A program made the translations under genes and the position numbers. Under the pieces are notes generated by a model that was not told the DNA's origin, searched no databases, and saw nothing but the letters and a program-made list of their open reading frames with translations. A stretch of 64,000 bases of DNA from Asterias amurensis (taxonomy: Eukaryota > Echinodermata > Asteroidea > Forcipulatida > Asteriidae), in NCBI RefSeq assembly GCF_032118995.1, contig NC_092650.1:8246001-8310000 (forward strand). Direction: 5' to 3'. Each line of letters begins with the position of its first letter. Position 1 is the stretch's first letter. This document shows, in pieces, positions 10,902-25,000 of this stretch.

Positions 10902-11135
10902 AGGAACACGTTGCCTTGGACCGGTCGAGTTGGTTTTTGGAAAGCGTTTGTAACCGTTTTAATAAAATGCATATGGGTAAAAAGATGTTGTAAAAAGTAG
11001 AATACAATGACCCACACACGCCTCGAAATTGCACGGTTTTTCCTTTTAGCTCGTCGAGGCTACCACAGTCGGCCAATTATTGGAATCAAATTTTTGACTC
11101 CCATAAATGGCCGACCGTGGTTCGCAAAAAGAAAT
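10902..11135. mobile_element. M1 element, copy c, 3' truncated
   Basis: Starts with TTAA (10898-10901) and AGGAACACGTTGCC. Homology ends after the central GGCCGACCGTGGTTCGC block, so most of the right arm is missing. Confidence 0.7.
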
Positions 11136-11686
11136 TGTTTACAGGACGGCCTATGACTTCTTTGTCTGAACTTACTGAAAATATCATTGTAGGTATACGA
11201 GAAATAAAGAAATAACCGTATTTGTTTTATTGTACTGTCAATATAATGTACCAATTAAATTTTAAAAGGGACTTTAAGGTCAAATTATGTTATGTGTTAT
11301 TTTATACATTTTCCAATAGATAGAGTCATTGAAGGGAACAAATTACTAGAATCTTTTCCTCGTGTTAAAAAATGTGTAAAATGTCACTGCGTTTGATATA
11401 ATTCAAGTGCATTTTTTGCCAAAATCCCAAAGGTTCGATGATGTCACATTTCAAATATGGTTATCTGATTATTTTACATGTACATCCATGACGCTTGACT
11501 TTAGGCATGGATATCCTGATAACTTTATGAAATTTAGCCTTGGTGGAACGCTCTCTCGGGAAATGAGAGTTGTGACATGGAGAGAGAAGTTTTCTTTGGA
11601 AAACATGGTTGCTGGACGCAGTTGCAATCCAAATGTACCACGACTAAAAGTGCAGCCTATAATCTGGCACCTTGTGTGCGCATGTG
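11136..11686. other. Unassigned spacer
   Basis: Overlapping open frames near 11407-11765 on both strands show no recognisable family. Nothing else is seen. Confidence 0.3.
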
Positions 11687-11868
11687 ATAAAAACAGGATT
11701 ACCAACCAAATTTCCATGTGATACTCAGGATAAGCAAGCAACAGCTGAATACGAGTAACAAGCAATATGCAACAAATATAAATTTGGTTGGTGATCCTGT
11801 TTTTATAAAAGAAGAAATTTCATGCTAAGCAAATTGTTGTGCTTAGCAGCTCTATGAAATTGGGCCCT
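11687..11868. mobile_element. M7 foldback element, copy a (partial)
   Basis: Shares AACAGGATTACCAACCAAAT, TTCATGCTAAGC and GAAATTGGGCC with the complete copy at 52529-52770. The left terminus is not found. Confidence 0.55.
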
Positions 11869-12774
11869 GTTGTATTTGGTCACGTGGTGCCATTTACAGT
11901 AAAAAAAGAAATGTAGCACAACTCAATTCGTCTGGGAGCCTGTGTATACACATTTTTTTATTTTTTTTTTTTACTGAAAATGGCTTATAATGTCAGTTGT
12001 CGCAGTTTCAAAAAGGGTAATTCACATGATCGCATACAATGACAAATATTGAAACATGTTTAAAAGAGTAAGGGTGTTTCACAATTACACAAAAAAATAA
12101 AATAACTATCAATACACAGACCCGAGTTATTCCATATACATGAAGGCCTACACTTTCTGCTCTGTCATCTAAAACGTCAACAAAAGTGTGCCGTTAGTGC
12201 AACTTATTCATTATTATTATTATTATTAGTTAATTAAAAATCAAACTTAGCAGCCAAAAAGCTGAAAAGTTTTACAATATTAAAACTTATTTAAACATCA
12301 AAGAGTAAAAATAAGCAAATATAAAATAAGACATTATAAAAATAGAGAAGATTTGAATATAAAATTTCAAAACTGGATGAAGATATACAATAGAAAATAT
12401 TTACACATTGAAAACAAGTTTCTACAGGCCAGTAAAATTGTTGGTGATTGAGCACCCTACACCTCAACTAGGGAGGACCTTCCGGTCCACATCCTTGTTA
12501 TAGAATCTAATGTGCCTCTTAAAGGTTAATGTTTAGAGTAGTCGATTCGTGACACACATTCATAGATAAAAATCATTTTGTAAAAAAAAAAAAAAAAAAA
12601 AAACTATTCATAAAAATAATATTCAAAAAAGTACCATTCAATGTGTAAATGCTAACGGGCAAAGACAATTTAATAAACCCAAGTCTATTTTTAAAGGTTG
12701 TATCCTTGAAGTTTGACAAAAGAACTTACATATTCTAATCCATTCCAATAGGCCTAAGTAAAAAATATAAGTAA
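11869..12774. other. Downstream region / possible 3' UTR of the SLCO gene
   Basis: AT-rich with an A-run at about 12581-12603 and ATT runs near 12211. On the minus strand it would hold the transporter's 3' UTR. A TTTATT (AATAAA on the minus strand) near 11955 is one possible poly(A) signal, among several AT-rich candidates. Confidence 0.35.
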
Positions 12775-13004
12775 TTAAACTTTGTCTTCTGGCTGTGGAG
12801 GCTGTGGAGGCTTGTACGTCTTATAGGCGAGCGAAACAAAAACAAGTGTCAGGAGTTTAACAGATACACCCAGTATGACGACTTTAAGGGAAAGATCTGT
12901 ACGATCATGAAACCAACACTGCCCTCTCTCGCCGTTCTCCTCGTGCCAGAGCGTGCAGGTCGAGTCGATGAGTGAACCGAAGATGATCGGTCCGGGAAGA
13001 GATC
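12775..13004 (-). CDS. SLCO: SLCO exon 9: TM11-12 and C-terminus
   Basis: 230 coding bases, acceptor CCGTTTTAG. Encodes SLPGPIIFGSLIDSTC, the conserved proline-glycine motif and acidic cap, a loop, TM12 (VVILGVSVKLLTLVFVSLAY), and a short tail KTYKPPQPPQPEDKV before TAA. The tail ends in -DKV, a possible but weak PDZ ligand. Confidence 0.93.
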
Positions 13005-16000
13005 CTAAAACGGAGGTCAGATAAAATTACGTTTATTGGCAATCATCATACCTGACATTATATTTTGAGTCAAAATAGTTTTGCACGTTTCCAAATAGAC
13101 CAACGAGATTGCCCGGTAGCTAGAGGCAGTTCGAATCCTATGTTTCGGCAGCGGGTACCGCAACGATATAAGAGATGTTAAATTTGCATATAGGGGATAA
13201 AGAATATTAATTTTGGTTTTTACCCAAACACCGAAGTGTTTTAGCACATGCTCTAGAATGGTAAGACACTGCTCTAGATTTGCAAGGGTCTTGGGTTCGA
13301 ATCCCACCCGAGTTATATGCCTGTGATATTTTTGTTCACGGCACTCGGGAAAGTACTGAAAAATACAGTGCTATCACACACATCGGGTAAAACGAAAATT
13401 AATATTCTTTATCCCCGATGCAAATATAATGACGTGTTGGCATGGTCTTTATTGCAAACGTTGTACAGTGTAATTGCAGATGCTTCGTCTAATTGTGTTT
13501 CTCAGGAGCTGATTTTACAAAGAGCTAAAAGATGGCGATTGTGATATGATTACCTATAAACTGCTAAGCACAGGTCACAATGCAGATCAATATAGAGATA
13601 TTGCAACTCGTTTTATGATTGATCTTGGAGTTTTGTGAAATCGCCCCTGGTTTATTTTCGAGACAAATTGTTCCATTTGTTATTGGAAACTGAGTTGCCA
13701 TGTTTTGTTTGCGCTGCACTCAAAAACCTCCCGATGCATTCTAAAACCTCCCGATCAGAATTGACGTGGATTCCACGTCCCAGACGAGTAACCCGTCCTA
13801 ACTTAGGGTGGGTTTAATGCGTCCTACGTCTTTGGATAGTTAGGAAGAGTTTGGTGAAATCGACGGCAGGGTGCCTGGCACGTTTCCAAATCAGCATATT
13901 ATGCACATTGGGTTTTAAAGCCATTGGACACTTTCGGAACAGGAAAAAAAATAAAAGTTCACAGATTTACAAATAACTTACAGGGTTTACAGAAGGTAAT
14001 AGTGAAAGACTTGTCTTGAAATATTATTCCATGAAATGTTTTAAATTTTGAGAAAACTTTAAAGCAATATCAATTCTCGATATCGAGAATTACGGATTTA
14101 TTTTAAACACATGTCATGACACGGCGAAACGTGCGGAAACGAGGGTGGGTGTTCCCGTTATCTTCTCCCGACTCCGATGACCGATTGAGCCTAAATTTTC
14201 ACAGGTTTGTATATAAGTTGTATATATAAGTTGTGATACACGAAGTGTGGGCCTTTGGACAATACTGTTTACCGAAAGTGTCCAATGGCTTTAACCCAGA
14301 TTTTGCGTCATTTATACTTATTTATGGGTCATTTTGACCTAGAATCTGGGTCACACTTACAAAGAAATAGGTCAGGCCCCATGATACCTAGATCTGGGTT
14401 AAACAATGACCCGTAAGGTTTGAGAGTGTGCTTCGGGTTAGTTCTATTAATACTCATTTCTGATTAATGTATTGGCTTTGGTGTATTTTTCATAATTTGT
14501 GTATAAAATGAACACGTTGCCTTGGATCGGACGAGTTGGTCTATAAAAAGCGTTTGAAACCGTTTGTTGTGAAATGCATATGGTTAGAAAGATGTTTTAA
14601 AAGTAGAATATAATGATCCACACAAGTATCACTCACAATTGCACGGTTTTCCTTTTACGTCGCGAACAAACACGGTCGGCCATTTATGGGAGTCAAATCA
14701 TTAATGGCCGACCGTGTTAGTCGACGAGGTAAAAAGAAAACCACGCAATTTCGAGGCATATTTGTGTAGATCATTGTATCCTACTTTTACCACTTTTTTC
14801 TACCCATATGCATTTTATAACAAACGGTTACAGAACATTTTTCGAAGACCAACTCGACCGATCCAAAGCAACGTGTTTCTTTAAATTATGTGTGTATACA
14901 CGGCGCGTAAAGTGTTGGTCTTGTTTATTAATGACAGATTGTGTGCACGATTTATTGGTTGAGTATAAGCTTCTGCGAACCTCGTGCCTTACGATGGTTC
15001 TAATCTACCCTTGACCGGCAGCACTTACCAAATACTCGTGTCATTAATCCGTATACACCAAGAGCAAATGACTGCTGACCATCAGGGACGCATCTTAAAA
15101 CAATGACATATGATAATGCATAAGTTATTCGAAATTAATTAAAACCAAGGATGCCTTGTAAATTAACTAAATTACTATAGCTCACAAGGCTGTGGAAACA
15201 TGTCGATAAGAATGATCGCTATTTAATGTGAACCGGAAACATATGGGAAAGGATAAGTGTTCTGGGTTATTCTGCGTCACGGGACCAACAGATTTATGTC
15301 TCATCCGAAGGACAATGCAGTGGCAGGTTTTGTAAAGTATCTTGCTCAATGACACATGTGCTACTACCGGGACTCGAACTTTCACACTGCTTGGGCGTGA
15401 GATCTTTTCTTCCACGGTAAAAAAAAAAAAACGCCCTCGGTATCCGACCTGGGTGTCTTAAAACCAGGTGAGCATCTGGGTGTACTGGCCCTGCTTCAAG
15501 AAAAATTACCTGCAAGCAATTTACATTGAGTTGGCAGGTAATGTTTGCCTAGTGAGAAACAGTAAACGGAGATATAATCATGTTTTGCGCTTAGTGGATT
15601 TGGATACTTTTTGTAACACAAAACACAATGTCCACAGATTTACATTAAACTTACACCGTTTGAAGATAGTGATAGTTGAAAGCATACCTTAAAATATGAG
15701 TTGCTGAGGTGCTGTAGTTTTTGAGAAATGTGTAAAACAATGTCATGAAAATACGGTTTCACATGCTAATATAATTTTCATCTCATGATCACTGAGACGA
15801 AAATTATTTTCATGACATTGTTTTACTCATTTCTCAAAAACTACAGCACCTCAGCAAGTAATATTTTCGGGGAAGCTTTCTACTATCATTATCTTCAAAC
15901 TGTGCAAGTTTAATGCAAAACTGTGGACATTGTGTTTTTTGACCTACAAAAAGTACATACACCTTTTAAAGAAATATCTATGCACTTGTGTTTTGCGAAG

Positions 16001-19000
16001 GTGTGACCAGAGTCGCTCTCACATATCAATCCTTTTATCGTGACGGTAGTTTAATTTTCAGCAACGTTTTCAACTTGATTCAGAACCGTCACATTCAAGT
16101 TTACAGGTGGGGGAAATGATCCAACATTGAATCAATCAATTAGACATGATGTTTAGGGTATCCAGTCATAGCGTGTGGGGCATTTGAAGTTTGCCATTAC
16201 CTGAGAATCGTGTTTGTTGCTGCCACTTTGTCGATGAACAACGAAACCAGAATAAGGAAAAGGAAGGCAATGAATATGTACATCTCTGAGCAGTACGAAC
16301 CACATCGACCTGGCACTGCAGTCGCTGATACCAGGGACGAATCATTCATCATACTGTAATGCGTTAGGCATGTACAGTTACTGTACATGACACTATCCTA
16401 CAAATACAATGGATAGAGATTGTGGAAGATTATAACAAGCATCATCAAATCAAAGTATTACATCGCTTTAAGTTTGATTATCACTCTCAAAATATTTAAT
16501 TACAAATTTAATTATAAAAGTACAAACTTTGGGTCAGAAGCCTACAGGAGATTTCGATAGTATAACACATTTTGAGAATTATTTCTCTATGAAGAATGTC
16601 CTGTGTGCATATTATTCGTTCCGTATTTTCGATGATATCTCAAAAAAGCGACCTTTGGAAATGACATTTTCACATGTTTGTTTTATTGTATCCTCTACAA
16701 CGGTCCTAAAACCAAAGGTATATTTTGTCTTATACAGTCACGTGTGCAGATGTCTCTCTCTTGATATTTTTTAAAAGCAGTTTTACTGTCAATGTTGCCT
16801 TTAACTGGGTTTCGTTACCGCCCTTGGCTGTTTCGATGTTGTCCTTTTATAAGTAATTTTGTTTTGGCCGTTGAATAGATTTGACAATTTCTGGATAGGC
16901 CTACTTAATATATAATATAAGAACTTGTCCCGCCGTATATCGGCTCCGGAGTGAGATAGTATTGACTCTCAATATTAATTACACAAACCACCAAAAACAA
17001 TTCCGCTGAACAACTAAAACCCATACTTTTACAAAGTTTGAGGGGAAAGCGGATGAGGGGTTACAGGCTCGAGTGACTATTGATTAAGTCTATAATGGCA
17101 ATGTCTTTCACATAAAGCAGACCTGATTGCTTCGTATTTTGAAAGGGCAAGGGCACCAAGGTATGTTCTCCTTGGTGAAGGAGCATTTCAAGGGCACCAA
17201 GGCAATGACCAGGGGGCATGGATACAATCGCCTTCGTTGTCTCTGAGAAGTATAAGAACTATAAAGTACTATTTCTCGTAATGTTTACCTCATCCTCCTG
17301 ACTTTGACAGCCTGCAAAACACGGTGAAAAATACATGACCTCATTACTGCCACACACTGGAGAGTACTCCGCAGTCGAACAATGACAACCCGTATTGCAT
17401 GTGTCGTTCAGAACCACACTTGACGAAGCACTGATGAAAAATAATTGATAACAAGCGTTTTAAAACGTATTAGCTACAGAAAGTAGTAGTATAACTATAT
17501 GTATATTCATAAATACCTCAGACCGTTTCGCTATTCCTATTGGTGGAGAGCGCATCACATGGGGTGTTTAAACGGTTGATAACGACCAGCTGGAGCTGTT
17601 TATCGTGTGTTGGTTTCGGATATGTTTGTGAGGGTTAGCCCCCAACCTCGTTCCCAGGGGGATCGATCTCGCCGTGTCAGTTTAGCCCATGAATACAAAG
17701 ATGCATTCTACGCGCATGAATGCATATCCGAAAACTGTCTCAGTCCAAACAAAATGTAACACATACAGAGCTCAAGGACGTCGGAAACGGATAAGTTTTA
17801 AAAAGCTTCTTATACATTGTTACGCCTTTAACCAAAAAGGCATTTATGAATTGGAATAAAAGAGTAGTGGCTCGTTCTTATAAACTGCCTTTAAAAACCT
17901 GTCAGTGTCGTGGCCGTGCGATAAAGTCCCTTGCCTTCGGTTCGGGCCTTTATCGCACGGCCACGACCATGCCGGTCAACTTCTATGTCAAGCGTGAATA
18001 CATATAGACGAATGGGCATCAGGCACCCTGATCTACCTGAAGCCGTCTTTTGATGTTGGAACCGACTCATGGGGTTGAAGCTGGGGGAGGACAGAGATGT
18101 TATGTCGGTGTCTTGAGGAGAGATCCTGGGGCAGAGACCACGACAGAATTGGCTGTCTGCAGGGAAGACTGGACTCGCCGCCGGGGGTCCCGCATGCGGG
18201 CAACATGATTTGAATACGGCTTTGACAAGAAGTGTGTAATTTAAATGATGATTGTGATAGTTACAATCCTTGTCCACATCCAAATGAATGGACAGCTACG
18301 GCTCTGGACGTTGTATGCGTCGACACTAATCGGAGAGTAGGGTTTGGGAGATCAATTTGGGCTCGGCCTTTTTTATATCAAGCGTAAATGAAGATTACAG
18401 CCTTATGACAATCACAACAAAGCTGGTGCATGCATTGCGTAATCTACAAATGTTGCTGTAAATATTGAAGCCGTACTTTATTCTGAACCTTAGTTGCAAG
18501 TACAGAAGACAGAGACAAATATACATGTTGACTCACCTTCAACTAGAATGTGAATGACGGCAAAACCTGTAGTACGCCACCAACGGTGTGTCAGCTGATT
18601 TGAGTGTGAATTGAGCATGATTTACCACGGTACCATTTTAATATCATAACTTTGAAAAGACGACTGGAATGTCTAACCTTTCATCAGCGTATTGCTGATA
18701 CACTCCGGCCAGCGGAATCTCAGGACATCTCAAAAAGCCGGAACATAGTGAGAGTCCATTGATGATGTTGGCCACAATGATGAACTTTAGCATCCCCGGT
18801 ACCTTGAGGTTTAATCGCTTCACTAACCAACCTCCAACTAACAAAGCTCCTCCTCCGGCAACACACACCAAGATACCTTCATTAAAAATGAATGAGTATC
18901 TCAATTAATCCCTGGCTAAACGGCAGTTAACGGTTGTATGGCTTGTAATGGCAACCCGAACAAAGATATTGACAAAATAAAGACACCGCCCGCATAGGGC

Positions 19001-22000
19001 TAGATAGCTCAGTTGGTAGATCGTTTGTTCGAATCACACTCTATAGTCAATTCTTTGTTCAACCCCAAGAATCAATTTAAAAATAAACATAGTCAGTTTC
19101 CCTTGTGATTTACATTGATATTTCAATTAATGCAAGTACAAAGCTCCATGGAGGCTCACTTTAAGGAAAATATTAAAAAAAACTGCCTGTCAAAGGTTGT
19201 TCTCTTAGACAAATTGGATGTCTTAACTGTATTTTTCTTATTTAGAGAATGACACAAGCAAGGAATAATTTCTCCTGTTCAACTTGTATTCCTTGAATCA
19301 ATGTCTAATGATTTAAAATAAATTAAAGACAACAGAAACACTTTGCACGGTGTCAACATGATGTAGCCTTAATTGGCGACGCGAATACTGTTTTGGTTTT
19401 ATTAGTCACTGGTAGAGGTCGCAACTTCAACTCATTCGGAGAGACTAGGCGTGCTTACCAATCGGGTTCGTTTGGTGCAGATGTTTTTGCGATACATAAG
19501 TGCCCCCCGGTAACTCAGCGGTTGGGAACGCCAAGCGTATGATTGGAAACCATCGTGGTGAGAAAATCGCTTTTTAAAAACATGTCAAACAGAGGTCAAC
19601 TTTTAGCCTGTATGAAACCGATGAGGGTGCGGGAACCTTTTATTTTATTGTTCATGGTACACGTCTGCTTCACGTCTCAACCTCTTACAGTGTAAACCCG
19701 TTTTTGTCAACACGGAAGTGACAGGGTCATGTCAGTATTTGATCAGCATCAAATCTATTGAAGTAGATGTGACTACTTTGTCATTCTTTTTAACATGGCC
19801 GTAGTTGTTATACAATGCATGTAAGAAGGATGTTTTAAAAGTAGAATAAATTATCCACACAAACATACCTCACAGTTGCGTGGTTTTCTGATTACTTTCG
19901 AACTAACACGGTCGGCCATTTTATGGAGTCAAAAACTTGAATCCATAAAATGGCCGACCGTATAGTTCACGACGTATAAGGAAAACCATGCCTTTTCGAG
20001 GTATGTTTGTTTAGATCATAATGTTGTACTTTTAAAGTATCTTTCTAACCATAATATTTATGCACTTTATAACAAACGGCTTCAAACACTTTTCATGGAC
20101 CATGCAACGTGTCCCTTTTAAACGTTGTGTCCTATACGGTTAATGCACACATAAATTAATTCGACTTTGGGCAGTTTACAAACGATGTCAGATGTACTCA
20201 CCTGAAGACGATCAGAGCATACTGATCGAAACGTCAACTTTTAAAATTAAGGTTCATCCAAGAAAGACTACAACTACTTACTGAGAGAGTTTATGCACAT
20301 AATGTTCCCGCAAACCTCACAGTAAAGAGTTAATTATTATATTGGTGATACAAATTCCATGTACAGAGAAATCTAAAAACTTGAGTTTGAGCACAGATTG
20401 TAATATCTTACCAACAATTATATTAGCATTTCCGGAACTAAGCCCAAACTGGTTCTCCAGGTATATAGGTAAAAATACTTCAGCTCCCGTGGCAAATATG
20501 TTATCAGCCGCGATGCCGAGTGTCAGGAGTACGAAGGTGGGGTTCCGGAACAGAATCTTGGTAGCGGAGGGGAAGTCTCGCCAGGAGCTACCGAATCCAT
20601 CCCGGTCTGCCTTCAACTTGATGTCTGAGCTCGCGTGGGCTTGAGACTCGCGTTCCTTTCGGATCGCTTGTGTTCCTAGCAGTCCAAGATTGGAGGAAAA
20701 GAACAGCAAATGATTAGAGATTTATTATCCTCGTAGTCAATGTCAAAATTAAACTTGTCAAGGTTAAACATGTCAAAATGAAATTAATTTTTGTCGTAAA
20801 AGGAAGATGTAGTTTACGTTTGATAATCACTCTTAAAACAAATGTCAAAAAGTGAGAAATTACCCCTTTCTCAAAAACAACGTTACCTCAGAGGGAGCAG
20901 TTTCTCACAATATTTTATACTATCAACAGTTCTCCGTTCACCGGTGCTCCGTACACGTTACCAAGGAAGGTTTTATGCTAACAATTATTTTGAGTAATTA
21001 CCAAGGTGTCCAGTGCCTTTAATATGATAACACTGTCAGTAAAAAAAAACATTTTGTCTGGTTATTAACCTTTCTAAAAAATGTTAAGCACCCAATAAAT
21101 TCCTAATAATAGCGATCACTAATTTTGTCAATGGAAAGAAGGGATATAATGGTATACAATATGGCATGATTGAGATCAAAGCTACCACAAAACCAGACGT
21201 GCTCCAACCAAGGTTGAATGACGGAACACGGTCTGGTCTATTAAACAAACCCTGAACTTCCTTTTAAAGTTACACTCGGACATTTTCTTGAGATATGATT
21301 CTTTTTGTCGGTGCTATGTTTCGAGGAAATATCATTTCAAATAGCAATGTAAACTGTAACTTGGGTAAGGTTTGCTGTAGCAACATGTGTAAATCTTACT
21401 ACCATGGCTTGGTGTTGATGTCTATGTCCATGTAATTAGTATCTTTTCACAAAGGACCTCAAACCTTTTCAGATTCATCACCTTCAAGTAAAAATTTAAT
21501 TTCAAGTCCGGAAATGATCTTACCGGGTAACTCTGGTAGTAAACATGTCAGTGGTAACGCAATCATAAAGAAAACGATCTTTTCAAAGAGTAAACTGTAA
21601 CTCGGGGGAGGTTTGCTGAGCACCATGATGTGTTAAAGGCAGTGGACAATATTTGTAATTACTCAAAATAATTGTCAGCATAAAACCTTTCTTGATTACG
21701 AGTAATGGGGAGAGGTTGAAAGTATAAAACAGTGTGAGAAACAGCTCCCTCTGAAGTGATGTAGTTTTTGAGAAAGAAGTAATTTTCCACGAATTTGATT
21801 TCGAGACCTCAAGTTTAGAATTTGAGGTCTCGAAATCAAGCATCAGAAAGCACACAACTTCGTGTGACAAGGGTGTTTTTTTCTTTCATTATTATCTCGC
21901 AAATTTGACGACCGATTGAGCTCAAATTTTCACAGGTTTGTTATTTTATGCATATGTTGAGATACACGAACTGTGAAGACTATGTCTGTGACAATTACCA

Positions 22001-25000
22001 ATAGTGTCCACTGTCTATAAATCGCTTTTTATAAGTGTTACTCTTGAAAAAAACATGTCTTGGTGTTGATGTCTTTGACCATGCAGTATCTGTTCACAAA
22101 GGACCTTATCAGTTTCATCAGCATCAAGTAACACGTTTCAAGTCCTAACATGATCTTACCAGCTAACTCTTGTGGAAAACATGTCAGAGGTAACGCGATC
22201 ATAAAAGAAATGATTGCACATACAACGAAGCCCAACCACCAGGCACCAACCCATTGAACATCGGAGCTGTCTACTGTGGGGCTAAGAATAAAACACAAAC
22301 ATTTACAGAGCTTGTAAGAAGAAGAAAAAACTTTTCTAAGGTCGCAGATTTACAAAAGTTACGCGGTCTAATGATGATGAATAGTAGAAAACAACCCTTG
22401 AAATATTTCTGTCTAAAGTTGATGAGAACTAAATAAATCGTTCAGCGTGTTATTCTGTTTTTAATCGATGTCATACAAAATGTCGAATCATTTTTTTACT
22501 TTTTTCTCGTAACCAGATGGCCAATCACAAATCTCAACCTTCTGCAGGTTTGTCAGTTCGAGTATAATATGCTGGATTACATAAAGCGCTTACACTGTAA
22601 CTGTTTAATTAGCAGAAACCAATTACATATTATGTTCCTTTAAAGTTCCTTTAACTGCGTAATCGTCGTTTTATCTCTAAGAGGGCGGTATGTTGACGTC
22701 AATGCCTTTGCTTAAAGGGAAGATAAACGTTTGGTAATTACTCAAAACAAATATGAACTTAAAAACTGACTTGGTAACGAGCATTGGAGAGCTGTTGATG
22801 GTATAAAACATTGTGGGAAAAGACTTCCTCTAAAGTAATGTAGTTTTTGAGAAAGAGGTAATTTCTCACTAAAATAATAAAAGACTTCCAGCTAGAAGTA
22901 TTTTATTCTTATCTGAAAGCACACAAATTCATCCAACAAGGGTGTTTTTACTTTTACCCTTTTCTCGCAACTTCAATGACCAATTTAGCCTAAATTTTCA
23001 CAGGCTTGTTTTTTATGGTTATGATGGGATACACGAAGTGAGAAGACTGGTCTTTGACAATTACCAAACATGTACATTCCCTTTAACATCATGTGTTGTC
23101 ACATGTCAGTCTACTTGCTTCGAATTGGCTTTCCTTTACGAACTTGATGCACCAAATGTGAAAACTGTGCAGTCATTTTGTATTTGCAAATCTGCAGGAC
23201 CATAATATGCATGCAAACCAATTAGCCCTAAATTAGCCGATATACCCTTTTTCTGTATCGCTAAACAAAACAGCACGCAGTTGACTATTAAAGAGCAGAC
23301 AGTATCAATAGATTAACAAGCGCCCAAATAAAAGATATGTGCGTAGATGTGTGCAAAGAAAATAAAAAAATTAAAGACACTATTGGTAATTGTCAAAAAC
23401 CAGTCGTCTCACTTGGTAAGTTTCTACGTATGAATAAAATAACAAACCTGTGAAAAATTAAGCTCACTGATCCGCTAACTGCGAGATAATAATGAAAGAA
23501 AAAACACCCTTGTCACACGAAGTTGGTGCTTTCAGATGCTAGATTTCGAGACCTCAAAATGAAGTAATGATGTCTCGCAATCGAATTCGTGGAAAATTAC
23601 TTTTTTCTCGAAAACTACGTTATTTCAGAGGCCGAGGGAGCCGTTTCTCACAATGTTTTATACTACCAACAGCTCCCATTAATCGTTACCAAGTAAGGAG
23701 CCCACTCACGGCAGGTGCGGTCCCGGAAGACCCACCAAGACCATGCTCTAGACCCAGATCGAGGATGCAGGAGAGAATTGTGTGGCGCGTCAGACATCGA
23801 GCCGGACTCAAACATGCGGCAACGCGACAACTTGGGTCGACTGAGTGAGTGAGTGAGTGAGTGAAGTAAGGTTTTATGCAATTAATTACTTTGAGTAATT
23901 AACCAATAGTGTCCACTACCTTTAATGTTCATTATTACCTTAGTGAAGAAGAGTAGAAGTCTGTATTTAAACTCAGGAGTACACCACCAACGACAAACCC
24001 TACTGCTGGTCCAAGTGTGACAAAGGTAATCAGAATTCCTGTCAGATAATGCACAACAAATTGGTCAGTAATGCTACCCTCAAATCTTGTAAAGTTTGTC
24101 TTTTTGAGATTGTTTTCTTCGCTTGAATGCGACACTTCATTATCAAATCGTGTAACCAAAAAGATACCCCACCACTAAATGACCCCTCATTATTGGTACT
24201 CGATAGGGGAAATGTAACACCCCCACCCCTGACCCCCCCCCCCCGTCCCCCCCCCCTCCACCTCCCAAGCCATCGTTTCTTCATTTTCTGTTTGAAATCT
24301 CAGGAAATCGTTGTAATTCTGCGCCAGAAGAACATTATTGTTATGTAGTAGTGAACATTTGGTGCATTTGGAGGGGGGCGGGGCAGGAGCCCCGCTCAGC
24401 ACCAGTTGCCCACCTCTTGCCCCCCAAATATGCATATCCCCCAACATATTGGGGGTTACTTCTGCGCCAGAAGAACATTATCGTTATGCAGTAGTGAACA
24501 TTGGGTGCACCGGAGGGTGCGGGACATGAGCCCGGCTCAGAACCTTTCCCCACCTCTTGCCCCCCCCCCAATATACCTAGCCCCCCCCCCCCCCCAATAT
24601 ATGTGTTTACCCCAGCTCAGAGCTCCACTAACGAGAGCTGGATTCTCCTGTCTGAATGTCAAACAGTTCATTGATCAAATTAATTACGATACACATCGAT
24701 TACGGTTCGATCAACTTGATTCAAATAATACATCTGGACATACCTAGGTAAACACCCGCGTCTTTACTTCTCACACTCTCATCGATGAAGGCAAATCCCA
24801 GGGAATACACTGGTGCCCCGCCTAGTGCGAATACCATCTGAGACAATATGAAGACGTACAGGTACCCGGAGAGGGAAGCAATCGTCGTCTTTTCAGCATC
24901 ATGAACCATTGTTGTGTGTTCAGCAGAAGGTGAGCATACATCACTGGCGTTATTGTCAGAGTATGTGTAAACTCCAGTAGTGAAATGAGGAAGAGCAAAC

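Noticed and set aside
17891-18283. 130-codon frame on the minus strand
   Set aside because: It starts in a GC hairpin inside an SLCO intron and has no recognised domain.
19000-19060. tRNA gene
   Set aside because: A-box and B-box are present but too close together, and no cloverleaf or anticodon arm can be formed.
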